A program made the translations under genes and the position numbers. Of a stretch of 64,000 nt of DNA, positions 36,097 through 44,830 are shown piece by piece. This DNA comes from Arthrobacter gallicola (GTDB taxonomy: Bacteria > Actinomycetota > Actinomycetes > Actinomycetales > Micrococcaceae), in NCBI RefSeq assembly GCF_014836775.1, contig NZ_JACSQD010000008.1, positions 149,034 through 213,033 on the forward strand, read 5' to 3'. Each line of letters starts with the position of its first letter. Within the stretch, counting starts at the first letter, position 1. The notes beneath the pieces are model-generated. The model did no database searches. It was given only the letters and a program-made list of their open reading frames with translations, and was not told where the DNA came from.

Positions 36097-37202
36097 ACCC
36101 CGCACTCCGCACCGCCCGCGCCGCCATCCACGACGGCACCTCCACGGGCCTGGACATCCGCACCATCGAGGTTGCCCCGCCCGGCCCGGGCACGGTCCTG
36201 GTACGCCTGGGTGCCTCCGGGGTCTGCGGCTCCGACCGCCACGTGCTCGACGGCGATTGGCAGCTGCCCTCTCCCACCGTGATGGGCCATGAGGGTGCCG
36301 GCACGGTGGAAGCCATCGGTGAGGGCGTCGAGGACGTTGCCGTGGGCGACCACGTGATCCTGTCCTGGTTCTACCCGTGCCGGCGCTGCACCGCCTGCCT
36401 TTCCGGCCGTTCCTTCGTCTGCACCGGCAGCCGCTCCGAGGAATGCCTGCTGCCGGACGGCAGCACCGCGCTGAGCGAGGACGGCGTGCAGCTGTTCCCG
36501 TACCTCTCCGTCGGCTCGATGAGCGAATACACCGTGGTGCCCGAATCCGCCGCGATCAAGGTTCCCGCGGAGGTACCGTTCGACGTCGCCAGCCTGATCG
36601 GCTGTTCCATCGCCACGGGCTATGGCTCGGTAGTGAACGACGCCGGTGTCCAGGCGGGCCAGTCCGCCGTCGTGGTGGGTACCGGAGGTGTGGGCCTGTC
36701 CATCATCATGGCACTCAACCTGGTGGGCGCGAACCCGATCATCGCCGTAGACCTGAGCGAAGAGAAACTTGCCACCGCGCGCGGCTTCGGTGCCACTCAC
36801 ACACTGCAGCCGGGCGGGGATCTCGCTGCCCGGGTCCAGGAGATCACCGGCACCGGCGCGGACTTCGCGTTTGAAGCAATCGGCCGGGTGGAGACCATCG
36901 AATCCCTTCCCGGGCTGATCACCGCCGGCGGCAAGGCCGTGCTGGTGGGCCTGCCCCCGCAGGACGCTCCGGTAGCCATTGATGCGCTGGAGCTGGCTGA
37001 GTCCGGCAAATCCCTGATCGGTTCGAACTACGGTTCCACCGTGCCGGGCCGGGATTTCCCGCGCCTGGCCGAGCTGTACCTGGCCGGGAAGCTTCCCGTG
37101 GACAAGCTGATCTCTGACAGGATTACTCTGGACGACGTCAATGAGGCGTTCGACGCCATGCGCCGCGGAGAGCGTGCCCGTAGCGTCATCGTGTTCGACT
37201 AG
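36093..37202 (+). CDS. Zinc-dependent alcohol dehydrogenase (MDR superfamily)
   Basis: 369 aa, ATG overlapping the permease stop (ATGA). Catalytic zinc: SGVCGSDRHV, MGHEGAG; structural zinc Cys set PCRRCTACLSGRSFVC; NAD site VVVGTGGVGLSIIMALNLVG. Strong paralogue of the enzyme at 23034: both share LIGCSIATGYG/VG and NYGSTxPxxDFPxLAELYLAG. Probably oxidises an alcohol released from the substrate brought in by the NCS1 permease. Substrate not readable. Confidence 0.93.
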   Translation: MNPALRTARAAIHDGTSTGLDIRTIEVAPPGPGTVLVRLGASGVCGSDRHVLDGDWQLPSPTVMGHEGAGTVEAIGEGVEDVAVGDHVILSWFYPCRRCTACLSGRSFVCTGSRSEECLLPDGSTALSEDGVQLFPYLSVGSMSEYTVVPESAAIKVPAEVPFDVASLIGCSIATGYGSVVNDAGVQAGQSAVVVGTGGVGLSIIMALNLVGANPIIAVDLSEEKLATARGFGATHTLQPGGDLAARVQEITGTGADFAFEAIGRVETIESLPGLITAGGKAVLVGLPPQDAPVAIDALELAESGKSLIGSNYGSTVPGRDFPRLAELYLAGKLPVDKLISDRITLDDVNEAFDAMRRGERARSVIVFD

Positions 37203-37226
37203 ATACCGGCAACCCGGAGGAGAGAC

Positions 37227-37889
37227 ATGGCCAGGCCCCGCACCCCGCTGCTCTCCTCGGAAAAAATCCACGGCGCCGCCCTGGACCTTGTCGACGAGCT
37301 GGGGGACTTCACCATCCCCCAGCTCGCCCACCGCCTGGGAGTGAGCCCTTCCTCGCTCTACCACCACGTGCAGGGGCGGCCGCAGATCATCAACGGCATG
37401 CGCTCCATCATCGGCGCCCAGGCTCTGGCGGCCCCGGATTTCCCGCCCTCCCCCGCCCCGTGGGAGGAGCAGGCAGCGGCGTGGACCCGGAACTACCGCC
37501 GGGTGCTGAGCGAACACGCCAAGGCCGTTCCCCTGCTGGTTGGCGAGGAGGTCACCGACGCTCCCACGCTGGAGGTCTACGAACGGCTGGCCTCGGTGCT
37601 CGCGGATGCGGGTTTCGACGATGCGCAGGTGGTCCTGGGCATCTCGCTGCTGGACGTCCTGTGCCTCGGTTCCTCCGTGGACACCGCCGGACCCGCTGTT
37701 GCCTGGCGCACTGCGCCTGACACCCAGCCAGTACTGCACCGGTCGCTGGACGGCTGCGGCGACGCACTGGCTGCCCGGTCAGATGCAGCCTTCGAGGCCG
37801 GCCTTTCCGCGGCCCTGGCGTACCTGGCTGCGCTGCCGCGCGGGAATATTGGGGCTGCTGGTGCGGGTGTTGCGGAGGAGCCCGCTTAG
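37227..37889 (+). CDS. TetR-family transcriptional regulator
   Basis: 220 aa, ATG with GGAGGAG upstream. N-terminal HTH: LVDELGDFTIPQLAHRLGVS then PSSLYHHVQGRPQIINGMRS, the tetracycline-repressor-like arrangement. C-terminal ligand domain unclassified. Last gene of the permease operon and the natural candidate to bind the 19-bp palindrome at 34396, controlling its own operon and the nitrilase gene. Confidence 0.9.
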   Translation: MARPRTPLLSSEKIHGAALDLVDELGDFTIPQLAHRLGVSPSSLYHHVQGRPQIINGMRSIIGAQALAAPDFPPSPAPWEEQAAAWTRNYRRVLSEHAKAVPLLVGEEVTDAPTLEVYERLASVLADAGFDDAQVVLGISLLDVLCLGSSVDTAGPAVAWRTAPDTQPVLHRSLDGCGDALAARSDAAFEAGLSAALAYLAALPRGNIGAAGAGVAEEPA

Positions 37890-37910
37890 AGCTCCCGCCG
37901 GAGAATCCAA

Positions 37911-37972
37911 TGTGCAGCTTTGGCGACCTGGCCGCCGTGCAACCCGCCATATCTGCGCTTTGAGTGCGCTGG
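37911..37972. repeat. Intergenic palindromic repeat, copy A
   Basis: GTGCAGCTTTGGCG (37912-37925) faces CGCCATATCTGCGC (37945-37958). The whole element aligns at about 70% with the element at 48614. It lies between convergent genes, typical of REP-like elements. Confidence 0.6.
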
Positions 37973-37991
37973 CGGATGCCTCCCCGCCCGG

Positions 37992-38915
37992 CTAGCCCGA
38001 CGACGGAACCGCAGGATAGGTCATCGGCTCCGTGATCCAGTCCAGGTCAGCCCACCGGTCGATGCGCTGGACGATCTCGAAGCTGCTCCGGCACATCTCG
38101 ACGACAGCCTGCTCCGGGTCCGGTGCGGCGAAGGCGTCTTCCAGGGTCAGAATGAACTCGTTCAGCTGCGGCTGAAACACGGCGGCCTCCGGCTTCAGCA
38201 TGGTCGCATAGCTGTCGATGGCGGCCATAAAGGGGTACGGCATACCGTAGAACGCCGGCTTGGTCATGTTCACGTCCCCTGGCCAGAACCCGTATTCCAC
38301 GAACTTCTCGTCGAAACAGTTCACCCCAATCTGGTCCGTTCCGCCGTAGGGCGCAGCCTGGCCGGCGAAGACGGTCCCGGAGAGGTCCATGGTGCCGAAC
38401 CAGTACTGCGGGGTGAACACCTTGCCGCGGAACGGGGCCAGGAAACGGGTCAGGCTGCGGTAGGCGAAGTGCAGGTTATCCAGGTAAACCGCCACAGCCT
38501 GGCGGTCCCAGGAATGGTGCCTGGTGTCCTGTTCAAATGGTGTCTGGACGTGGAACTCCTGAGGTGTGGTGTTGATCCGGGTGGGCTCGCCGATGTATTC
38601 CAGCGCTCCCATCAGCTGGGCATAAAAATCCGCCACACTGAGGCCGTCCTCAACGGGAATCCGGGACTTCCTGCCGTTGGTGTCCTGCACATCCACATGA
38701 TGCTGGCGCAGGTTGAAATAGATTTCGAAGCTGCCCCCGTTGCCGGGGATGATCCCGGTGCCGATGCCGTCGATACTCAGCGGCATCCGGATATGCCCCC
38801 AGCCGGGCCGCTTCTCGCTGCGCTCAATCTTCACTTTGCCCGCCATCTGCAGGAAAAGGTGCAGGGTGTCAGCGGTGTCCTGCCATTCGGTGTAGTCCAG
38901 AATCCGTTTTTCCAT
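37992..38915 (-). CDS. DUF5996 family protein
   Basis: 307 aa. Opening WQDTADTLHLFLQMAGKVKI and the segments RSEKRPGWGHIRMPLSI, GGSFEIYFNLRQHHVDVQDT, FRGKVFTPQYWFGTMDLSGT and GYGFWPGDVNM-like EYGFWPGDVNMTKPAFY match the DUF5996 family, cytoplasmic proteins of unknown function found in many bacteria. No catalytic motif known. ATG at 38915. Convergent with the TetR operon, separated by repeat copy A. Confidence 0.9.
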   Translation of the reverse strand: MEKRILDYTEWQDTADTLHLFLQMAGKVKIERSEKRPGWGHIRMPLSIDGIGTGIIPGNGGSFEIYFNLRQHHVDVQDTNGRKSRIPVEDGLSVADFYAQLMGALEYIGEPTRINTTPQEFHVQTPFEQDTRHHSWDRQAVAVYLDNLHFAYRSLTRFLAPFRGKVFTPQYWFGTMDLSGTVFAGQAAPYGGTDQIGVNCFDEKFVEYGFWPGDVNMTKPAFYGMPYPFMAAIDSYATMLKPEAAVFQPQLNEFILTLEDAFAAPDPEQAVVEMCRSSFEIVQRIDRWADLDWITEPMTYPAVPSSG

Positions 38916-39073
38916 GGATACCGCCTCTGATGAGTGGCTGCTGGGGAAGTGGCTGCTGCGGGGAAACGTGCACGAGCGGAAAGGAACCGTCCCTCAAGTG
39001 TGGGTCGGGCGCCTGCACCGGTCAACGTCCTCCCCGCCATGGCAGCCGACCGAAGGTGGGCAACATCACCGGG

Positions 39074-39103
39074 ACAAGCCGCCGTCCGGGTACCTATACT
39101 TAC
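39074..39103 (+). promoter_or_regulatory. Probable promoter of the Bcr/CflA-type exporter gene
   Basis: GGGACA (39074-39079), 18-bp spacer, TATACT (39098-39103). The -10 is a near-consensus hexamer, rare in this GC-rich sequence. The transporter GTG is 104 bp downstream. Confidence 0.4.
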
Positions 39104-39206
39104 AGCTGATCCTCCGGGCAGCTGAGACAGTCCTGCCCGGGCCCAGGCTGCAGTTCGAGCGCTGAGGCCCCCGTGCGCCCCAACCCCTCCCTAGGAGCCT
39201 TCCCCG

Positions 39207-40496
39207 GTGACCAGTTCTTCCCCGAAGCGAGCCACCTCCCGTTCCCGGAGCCTGAAGTACATCCTGATGCTCGGCGCGCTTGCTGCGCTGCCCGCCGTCA
39301 CCACGGACATGTACCTTCCGGCGCTGCCGGAGGTCGCTTCCGACCTGGCAACGACGACGACGGCGGCCCAGTTCACGCTCTCCGGCACCCTGCTCGGGAC
39401 CGCCGTGGGCCAGCTGGTCATCGGCCCGCTCTCGGACCGGTTCGGACGCAGACTGCCGCTGCTCATCGGCATTTCCATGCACGTTGTGACGTCCCTGCTG
39501 TGCGCGATTGCGCCCAACATCGGCCTGCTGATCGGTCTGCGGGTGCTGCAGGGCTTCTTTAACGCTGCCGCCTCAGTCGTGGCGATTGCCGTGATCCGCG
39601 ACCGGTTCACCGGTTCCGATGCGGCCAAGCTGCTCTCCAGGCTCATGCTGATGATTGGCCTGGCACCGCTGCTGGCTCCAACCCTGGGTCAGGCTGTGGC
39701 CGGCATCTGGGCCTGGCGGGCCGTGTTCTACTCGCTGGCCCTGATCGGCGTGATCCTCGTCGTCATCGTCTGGCGCTGGATGCCGGAAACACTTCCCCCG
39801 GAACGGCGCCTCAGCCGCGCCCGGAAGGGCAGCCCGAAAACCGGTGAACCGGGCGGCTACCGGATCCTGCTGCGCGACCGCCGGTTCCTGGCCTACGCAG
39901 TGATTCCGGGCCTGGCCATGGGCATCATCATGAGTTACGTGGTGGGCTCGCCGTTTGTGATGCAGGAGGAATACGGCCTGACCCCGGGCCAGTTTGCGCT
40001 GATCTTCGCGGTCAACGGAGTCGCCATGGTGATTTCCTCCCAGGTCAATGCCTCGCTGCTGAGCCGCGCGTCGTCGTCGGGCATCCTGCGCATCGCCGCC
40101 CCGATCCTCCTGGTGCTCGCACTGGCGCTGCCGGTCATCATCATTACCGGAGCCGGCGGCATCTTCGGCCTGGTGGCCAGCCTGTGGCTCGTCCTGGGCA
40201 TGCAGGGCTTCATCTTCGCCAACGCCACCTCGCTGGCCTTGGATGGCTACGGCCGGATGGCCGGAACTGCGGCCGCCCTGCTGGGCTGTCTGCAGGTTGG
40301 CCTGGCGGGCCTGATCAGTCCGCTGGTCGGTGTCTTCGGCGGCAGTGCCCTGTCCATGGCCGGCGTGATCATTGGCTGTGCCGTGGTTATGGTCCTGGTC
40401 CTGGCAACGACGCCGGCCTACCGCCGCGGCGGTCAGCGCGGGAACCGGCGGCTCGAGACCGGGCAGGGCAGCAACGCCGCGGCCGAACAGGCCTAG
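39207..40496 (+). CDS. Bcr/CflA-type MFS multidrug exporter
   Basis: 429 aa, GTG start with TAGGAG nine bases before. Twelve hydrophobic helices. Signature segments: LAALPAVTTDMYLPALPEVA (Bcr/CflA opening), VGQLVIGPLSDRFGRRLPLL (motif A), LRVLQGFFNAAASVVAIAVI and MLMIGLAPLLAPTLGQAVAG (motif C region). Exports drugs such as bicyclomycin, chloramphenicol or dipeptides in characterised relatives. Stands alone with its own promoter. Confidence 0.95.
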   Translation: MTSSSPKRATSRSRSLKYILMLGALAALPAVTTDMYLPALPEVASDLATTTTAAQFTLSGTLLGTAVGQLVIGPLSDRFGRRLPLLIGISMHVVTSLLCAIAPNIGLLIGLRVLQGFFNAAASVVAIAVIRDRFTGSDAAKLLSRLMLMIGLAPLLAPTLGQAVAGIWAWRAVFYSLALIGVILVVIVWRWMPETLPPERRLSRARKGSPKTGEPGGYRILLRDRRFLAYAVIPGLAMGIIMSYVVGSPFVMQEEYGLTPGQFALIFAVNGVAMVISSQVNASLLSRASSSGILRIAAPILLVLALALPVIIITGAGGIFGLVASLWLVLGMQGFIFANATSLALDGYGRMAGTAAALLGCLQVGLAGLISPLVGVFGGSALSMAGVIIGCAVVMVLVLATTPAYRRGGQRGNRRLETGQGSNAAAEQA

Positions 40497-40540
40497 GGCC
40501 GGGCAGGCTCCGGCGTCCAGCCTCCAGCTGCTGACCGGGC

Positions 40541-41569
40541 CTAAGCTGCTGCCGGCGGCGGCGCGGCGGTGCTCTGCCGGACAACCAGCGTCGTGGAGAG
40601 GTCCAGCCGCGTGTTCTTGGGCTGTTCACCGTCCCGCAGCATCAGAACCATCCGCGTTGCTTCCTCGGCCATCTCGATGAGCGGCTGGTGCACGGTGGTC
40701 AGGGCCGGTGAGGACCAGCGCGCCACCGGCAGATCGTCGTAGCCGACAATCGACAGCTCGCCGGGCACACTGATACCCAGCTGCCGGGCCGCGTCAAGCG
40801 CCCCTAGCGCCTGCAGGTCGCTGCCGGCAAACAACGCCGTGGGACGGTCCGGCTGTGCGAGCAGCTCCAGTGCATGGTCCCGGCCGCCGTCCACATGGAA
40901 GTTGCCGTACCGGACCAGCGCCGGGTCAAACGGCAGGCCGGCAGAGTTCAGGGCGGACCGGTAACCATCAATCCGCGCCAGGGAACACATCAGGTCCTCC
41001 GGCCCGGTGATCGCCGCGATCCGCCGGTGCCCCAGCTCCACCAGGTGGCGGGTGGCCATCATGCCTCCGGCCCAGTTCGCGGAGCCCACTGACGGCACAT
41101 CCGGAGCAGGATCGCCCGCCGGGTCGATGATCGTGAACGGTATCCCGCGGGATTCCAGCAGCCGCCGGGATTCCTGTTCCAGGTCAGCGAAAACCAGCAC
41201 GACGCCGGCCGGCCGCCGGGCGATGACCCCCTCCACCCATTCGGGGCCCGGAGCGTGGCGGGTTCCGCTCTCGGTCAGGACAACGCTCAGGCCGTGTTCG
41301 CGGGCCACATTCTCCACGCCCCGGATAATCTCCAGCGCCCAGGCACTCTCCAGCTCATGAAACACCAGCTCAAGCAGCGCAGACCTGCTGCTCCGGCCCG
41401 ACCGGCGCTGATAGCCATGCCCATCCAGCAGCGCCTCAACTTTCGCCCGGGTTTTTCGGGAAACGTCGGACCTGCCGTTCAAAACTTTCGAAATGGTCGA
41501 CAGAGAAACATCCGCCTCCGCCGCCAGTTCCGCGAGCGTGACCCGTCCTGCCGCAGGCGTCTGTGCCAT
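40541..41569 (-). CDS. LacI-family repressor of the xylo-oligosaccharide locus
   Basis: 342 aa. HTH with hinge: VTLAELAAEADVSLSTISKV LNGRSDVSRKTRAKVEALL. Periplasmic-binding-protein-like sensor domain with VFHELESAWALEIIRGVENV, GVVLVFADLEQESRRLLES, GHRRIAAITGPEDLMCSLARIDGYRSAL and PTALFAGSDLQALGALDAAR. Divergent from the ABC importer/GH3/esterase operon. Operator candidates (CGAAACTTTCG) lie in the intergenic region. Similar to BxlR/CebR-type regulators; xylobiose or a related oligosaccharide is the expected inducer, by inference. Confidence 0.93.
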   Translation of the reverse strand: MAQTPAAGRVTLAELAAEADVSLSTISKVLNGRSDVSRKTRAKVEALLDGHGYQRRSGRSSRSALLELVFHELESAWALEIIRGVENVAREHGLSVVLTESGTRHAPGPEWVEGVIARRPAGVVLVFADLEQESRRLLESRGIPFTIIDPAGDPAPDVPSVGSANWAGGMMATRHLVELGHRRIAAITGPEDLMCSLARIDGYRSALNSAGLPFDPALVRYGNFHVDGGRDHALELLAQPDRPTALFAGSDLQALGALDAARQLGISVPGELSIVGYDDLPVARWSSPALTTVHQPLIEMAEEATRMVLMLRDGEQPKNTRLDLSTTLVVRQSTAAPPPAAA

Positions 41570-41678
41570 GGGTATCTCCTCTGCACGAAAAGTCCTCGAA
41601 GTGAAGCCGCAGCAGAAAAGTGTTGCGCATCACACCACTGCATCCTAAGCTAGCGGCATTCCACAACTTTCGGCAATT

Positions 41679-41693
41679 GTTTCGAAACTTTCG
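41679..41693. promoter_or_regulatory. Overlapping LacI-type palindromes
   Basis: GTTTCGAAAC (41679-41688) overlaps CGAAACTTTCG (41683-41693), a palindrome with a one-base centre. CGAAA-N-TTTCG is the operator core seen for actinobacterial LacI regulators of xylan and cellobiose genes. It sits 43 bp before the binding-protein start. Confidence 0.6.
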
Positions 41694-41735
41694 GAACAGC
41701 GCTTCCCGGGAGACCTTCCAGTGAGGAGCAGTTCA

Positions 41736-43043
41736 ATGAAGAACAACCGCAGCTGGCTGAGACCAGCTACCGCAGCCGCCGGCGTCTTGGCGCTCGGCCT
41801 GTCACTGTCCGCCTGTTCAAACAGCGGGGAATCTTCCGCAGCGAACCGGCCGGAGAATGAAGTCCATGTCCTCGTCTACGGCGATGCCGGCAATGATGTC
41901 GAGCGGGCCATGGTGGACAAGTTCAACGAAACCTCGGACGTGAAGGTTGTCCTGGACACCATTCCCGGGGCCGACTACCAGCAGAAGCTGCAAACCGTCA
42001 TCGACACGGACTCCGCTCCGGATGTCTTCTTCAACTGGGGCGGAGGGTCCATCACGGACTACGTGGACGCCGGTCTGCTGATGCCCCTGGACGACTTCAT
42101 CGAGCAGGACCCGCAGCTGAAGGACGCGTTCCTTCCCTCGGTGTTTGACACCGCGGTGGTCGACGACAAGGCGTACGGCATTCCGATGCGCGGCACCCAG
42201 CCGGTGATGCTCTTCAGCAACGAAGAGGTCCTGGCCAAAGCCGGCGTTGACGGCGCACCGAAGACCTGGGACGAACTGCTGGAGGCCGTGGAGAAACTCA
42301 AGGCAGCCGGCGTCACACCGATCGCCCTGGGCGGAGCGGACGAATGGCCCACCCTGATGTGGGTTGAATACGTCTACGACCGGGTGGCCGGGCCCGAGCT
42401 GTTTGAGAGCGCCCTCGCCGGCGACACGAAGGTCTGGGATTCTGCCGAAAGCCGCGAAGCGCTGGGCATGCTGCGTGAACTGGTGGACTCCGGAGCCTTC
42501 GGAACCAACTTCCAGTCCGTGAAGTTCACCGACGGCGGTTCTGCCTCGCTGCTCTCCAGCGGACAGGCAGGATTTGAGCTGATGGGTTCCTGGGCATATT
42601 CCACCCATCAGGATGCTGCCCCGGAGTTCGTGGAGACCGCGCTGGGCTACAGCGAATTCCCCACCATTGACGGCGGCAAGGGCGACCCGCAGAACCTGGT
42701 GGGCAACACGAATAACTTCTACTCCGTCCTGGCCAACACCCGGTACCCGGAAACCGTCCGTGAGTTCCTGAAACTGATGTATTCGGATGAGTTTGTGCAG
42801 GAGCAGGTGGCAATCGGCAACCTGCCCACCACCACCAACACCGAGCAGTTCCTCGATCAGTCCGCCGATCCTGACTACGCGCGCTTCCAGTACGGACTGG
42901 TGGAACAGGCACCGGCCTTCCAGCTCTCCTGGGATCAGGCGTACCCACCCTCGGCCACCCCTGCCATCCACGGGGCAATGTCCGATTTCTTCAGCGGACG
43001 GATCGACGAAGACGGCTTTATCGCCGCCATGCAGGGACTCTAG
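41736..43043 (+). CDS. Sugar ABC transporter substrate-binding lipoprotein
   Basis: 435 aa from the ATG at 41736 with GAGGAG seven bases upstream. Lipoprotein signal ending LSLSAC, Cys27 predicted as lipidated. Extracellular solute-binding family 1 fold: YQQKLQTVIDTDSAPDVFFN, YGIPMRGTQPVMLFSNEEVL, TWDELLEAVEKLKAAGVTPI, GSWAYSTHQDAAPE. First gene of a five-gene operon with two permeases, a GH3 glycosidase and an acetyl esterase; xylo-oligosaccharides are the inferred ligand. No ATPase in the operon, as usual for CUT1 systems that share MsiK. Confidence 0.95.
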   Translation: MKNNRSWLRPATAAAGVLALGLSLSACSNSGESSAANRPENEVHVLVYGDAGNDVERAMVDKFNETSDVKVVLDTIPGADYQQKLQTVIDTDSAPDVFFNWGGGSITDYVDAGLLMPLDDFIEQDPQLKDAFLPSVFDTAVVDDKAYGIPMRGTQPVMLFSNEEVLAKAGVDGAPKTWDELLEAVEKLKAAGVTPIALGGADEWPTLMWVEYVYDRVAGPELFESALAGDTKVWDSAESREALGMLRELVDSGAFGTNFQSVKFTDGGSASLLSSGQAGFELMGSWAYSTHQDAAPEFVETALGYSEFPTIDGGKGDPQNLVGNTNNFYSVLANTRYPETVREFLKLMYSDEFVQEQVAIGNLPTTTNTEQFLDQSADPDYARFQYGLVEQAPAFQLSWDQAYPPSATPAIHGAMSDFFSGRIDEDGFIAAMQGL

Positions 43044-43054
43044 GACCGTTCCTG

Positions 43055-44008
43055 ATGACTGCCCTGCTTCCACCCAGGCCGCCGGCGCACCCGGACGCAT
43101 CCGTTGAGGACCGTCCGGCGCGCGCCGGCCGCCGGGCACGCACACCCCGCCCCGGCCTGGCCTGGACCCTGCCGGCCACGGTGTTCTTCCTGCTGTTCGC
43201 CGTGATCCCGCTGATCGCCGTCGTAGTGCTCTCCTTCATGAGCTGGCGCGGCATCGGCGAACCGAAGTTTGTGGGAATGGAGAACTGGCAGGAGCTCACC
43301 GGTGACCCGGTGATGCTCAAGAGCCTCTGGCTGAGCCTGCTGTTCATTGTGCTGGGGGTACTCACCCAGACGCCGGTGAGCATGCTGCTTGGTGTCTGGG
43401 CGGCCGGTCCTCAGCGCAACCGGGCGGTGCTCAGCGCCATTTACTTTGTGCCGCTGCTGCTCTCCTCAGCCGCCATTTCGGTACTGTGGCGGGCGCTGCT
43501 GGATCCCAACTTCGGCGTGCCGTCCCAGTTCCGCTGGCTCTTCGGCGACGGCAACCTCTTCGGGCACCAGGCCACCGCGGTCGGTGTGATCATCTTCGTG
43601 AGCATGTGGCAGTTCACGCCGTTCCATACCCTGATCTACCAGGGTGCCGCGCGGGCCATCCCGCAGGTGCTCTACCAGGCGGCGGAAGTCGACGGCGCCG
43701 GACGGGTCCGGGCTTTCTTCAGCATTACCCTGCCCCAGCTGCGCAACTCCATCATCACGTCAGTGATCCTGATGGTGGTCGGCGGGCTCACCACCTTCGA
43801 GACAGTCCTGATTCTCACGAACGGCGGTCCGGGCACCGATACCACCATCACCGCCTTCTATATGTATGAACAGGCCTTCCGCCGGTTCGACTTCGGTGTT
43901 GGCGCCGCCGTGGCCCTGGTGCTCGTGGTGGTGGCCACCACCATCTCGCTGATCATGGTCAAGGTCTCCGGGTACGACAAGATGCGCAGCACCATGGAAG
44001 GGGTCTAG
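43055..44008 (+). CDS. CUT1 ABC sugar transporter permease (MalF-type)
   Basis: 317 aa, 11 bp after the binding protein. Six membrane helices: LPATVFFLLFAVIPLIAVVV at the start, then SLWLSLLFIVLGVLTQTPVS, and VLSAIYFVPLLLSSAAISVL. The EAA coupling motif is in YQAAEVDGAGRVRAFFSITL. Forms the channel with the next gene product and a shared ATPase elsewhere in the genome. Confidence 0.95.
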   Translation: MTALLPPRPPAHPDASVEDRPARAGRRARTPRPGLAWTLPATVFFLLFAVIPLIAVVVLSFMSWRGIGEPKFVGMENWQELTGDPVMLKSLWLSLLFIVLGVLTQTPVSMLLGVWAAGPQRNRAVLSAIYFVPLLLSSAAISVLWRALLDPNFGVPSQFRWLFGDGNLFGHQATAVGVIIFVSMWQFTPFHTLIYQGAARAIPQVLYQAAEVDGAGRVRAFFSITLPQLRNSIITSVILMVVGGLTTFETVLILTNGGPGTDTTITAFYMYEQAFRRFDFGVGAAVALVLVVVATTISLIMVKVSGYDKMRSTMEGV

Positions 44009-44827
44009 ATGCGTACACGCCCCAACTACATTGCCGGTGCCGCCGCCGTCGTCTGGCTCCTGATTGTTGCGCTGCCGCTGTACGTGATGATCGCTGCCAG
44101 TGTGCAGACCCGCAGCGGCTTCAGCGCCGGCGGACCGCTCTCTTTCCCCACCAGCTTCACGCTGGAGAACTACGCCGGGGTCTTCCAGAGCGGTTTCGGG
44201 CTCTACTTCCTGAACACCCTCGTTGTGACCGGTGGGGTGGTGGGAATCGTGCTGCTGGTGGTCCCGCCGCTGGCCTATGCCATTGTGCGCAGCCAGTCCC
44301 GCACCACCACCCTGGTCTTCCGGTTTTTCCTGCTCGGGCTGGCGATTCCAGTCCAGGCGGTAATTGTTCCAATGTTCTACCTGATCAACACGGTGGGACT
44401 CTACGACACCCTGCTCGGCATCATTCTTCCCACCGCAGCGTTCGCGCTGCCCATCTGCACCCTGATTCTCTCCGGCACCATGCGGGATATCACTCCGGAG
44501 CTGTATGAGGCCATGGCTGTGGACGGGGCCGGGACCTGGCGGACGTTTGTCCGGCTGGTGCTGCCGCTGTCCAAACCCGGTCTTTCCACCATTGCGGTCT
44601 TCGCCGCGCTGCAGGGCTGGAACGGCTTCCTGCTGCCGCTGATCCTGACTCAGTCCGAATCGACCCGGGTCATCACCCTGGGCCTGTTCAACTTCCAGAC
44701 CCAGTACGGAATCAATGTCCCCGGCATCCTCGCCGCCGTGATGCTCTCCATGATTCCTGTGCTGCTGGTGTACCTCTTTGCGCGCCGCGCACTAGTCCAG
44801 GGCCTGATGGGCGCTGGCGGAAAGTGA
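44009..44827 (+). CDS. CUT1 ABC sugar transporter permease (MalG-type)
   Basis: 272 aa; the ATG directly follows the previous stop codon. Six helices; EAA motif YEAMAVDGAGTWRTFVRLVL PLSKPGL is intact. IAGAAAVVWLLIVALPLYVM forms the first helix, NTLVVTGGVVGIVLLVVPPL the second. Second half of the importer. Confidence 0.95.
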   Translation: MRTRPNYIAGAAAVVWLLIVALPLYVMIAASVQTRSGFSAGGPLSFPTSFTLENYAGVFQSGFGLYFLNTLVVTGGVVGIVLLVVPPLAYAIVRSQSRTTTLVFRFFLLGLAIPVQAVIVPMFYLINTVGLYDTLLGIILPTAAFALPICTLILSGTMRDITPELYEAMAVDGAGTWRTFVRLVLPLSKPGLSTIAVFAALQGWNGFLLPLILTQSESTRVITLGLFNFQTQYGINVPGILAAVMLSMIPVLLVYLFARRALVQGLMGAGGK

Positions 44828-44830
44828 CCC

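Noticed and set aside
35997..37739. 580-codon open frame antisense to the alcohol dehydrogenase and tetR genes
   Set aside because: Spans several real genes and has no recognisable domain.
41486..41493. TTTCGAAA inside the LacI gene as an extra operator
   Set aside because: It encodes the invariant ISKVLN part of the LacI hinge region, so the match is explained by coding.
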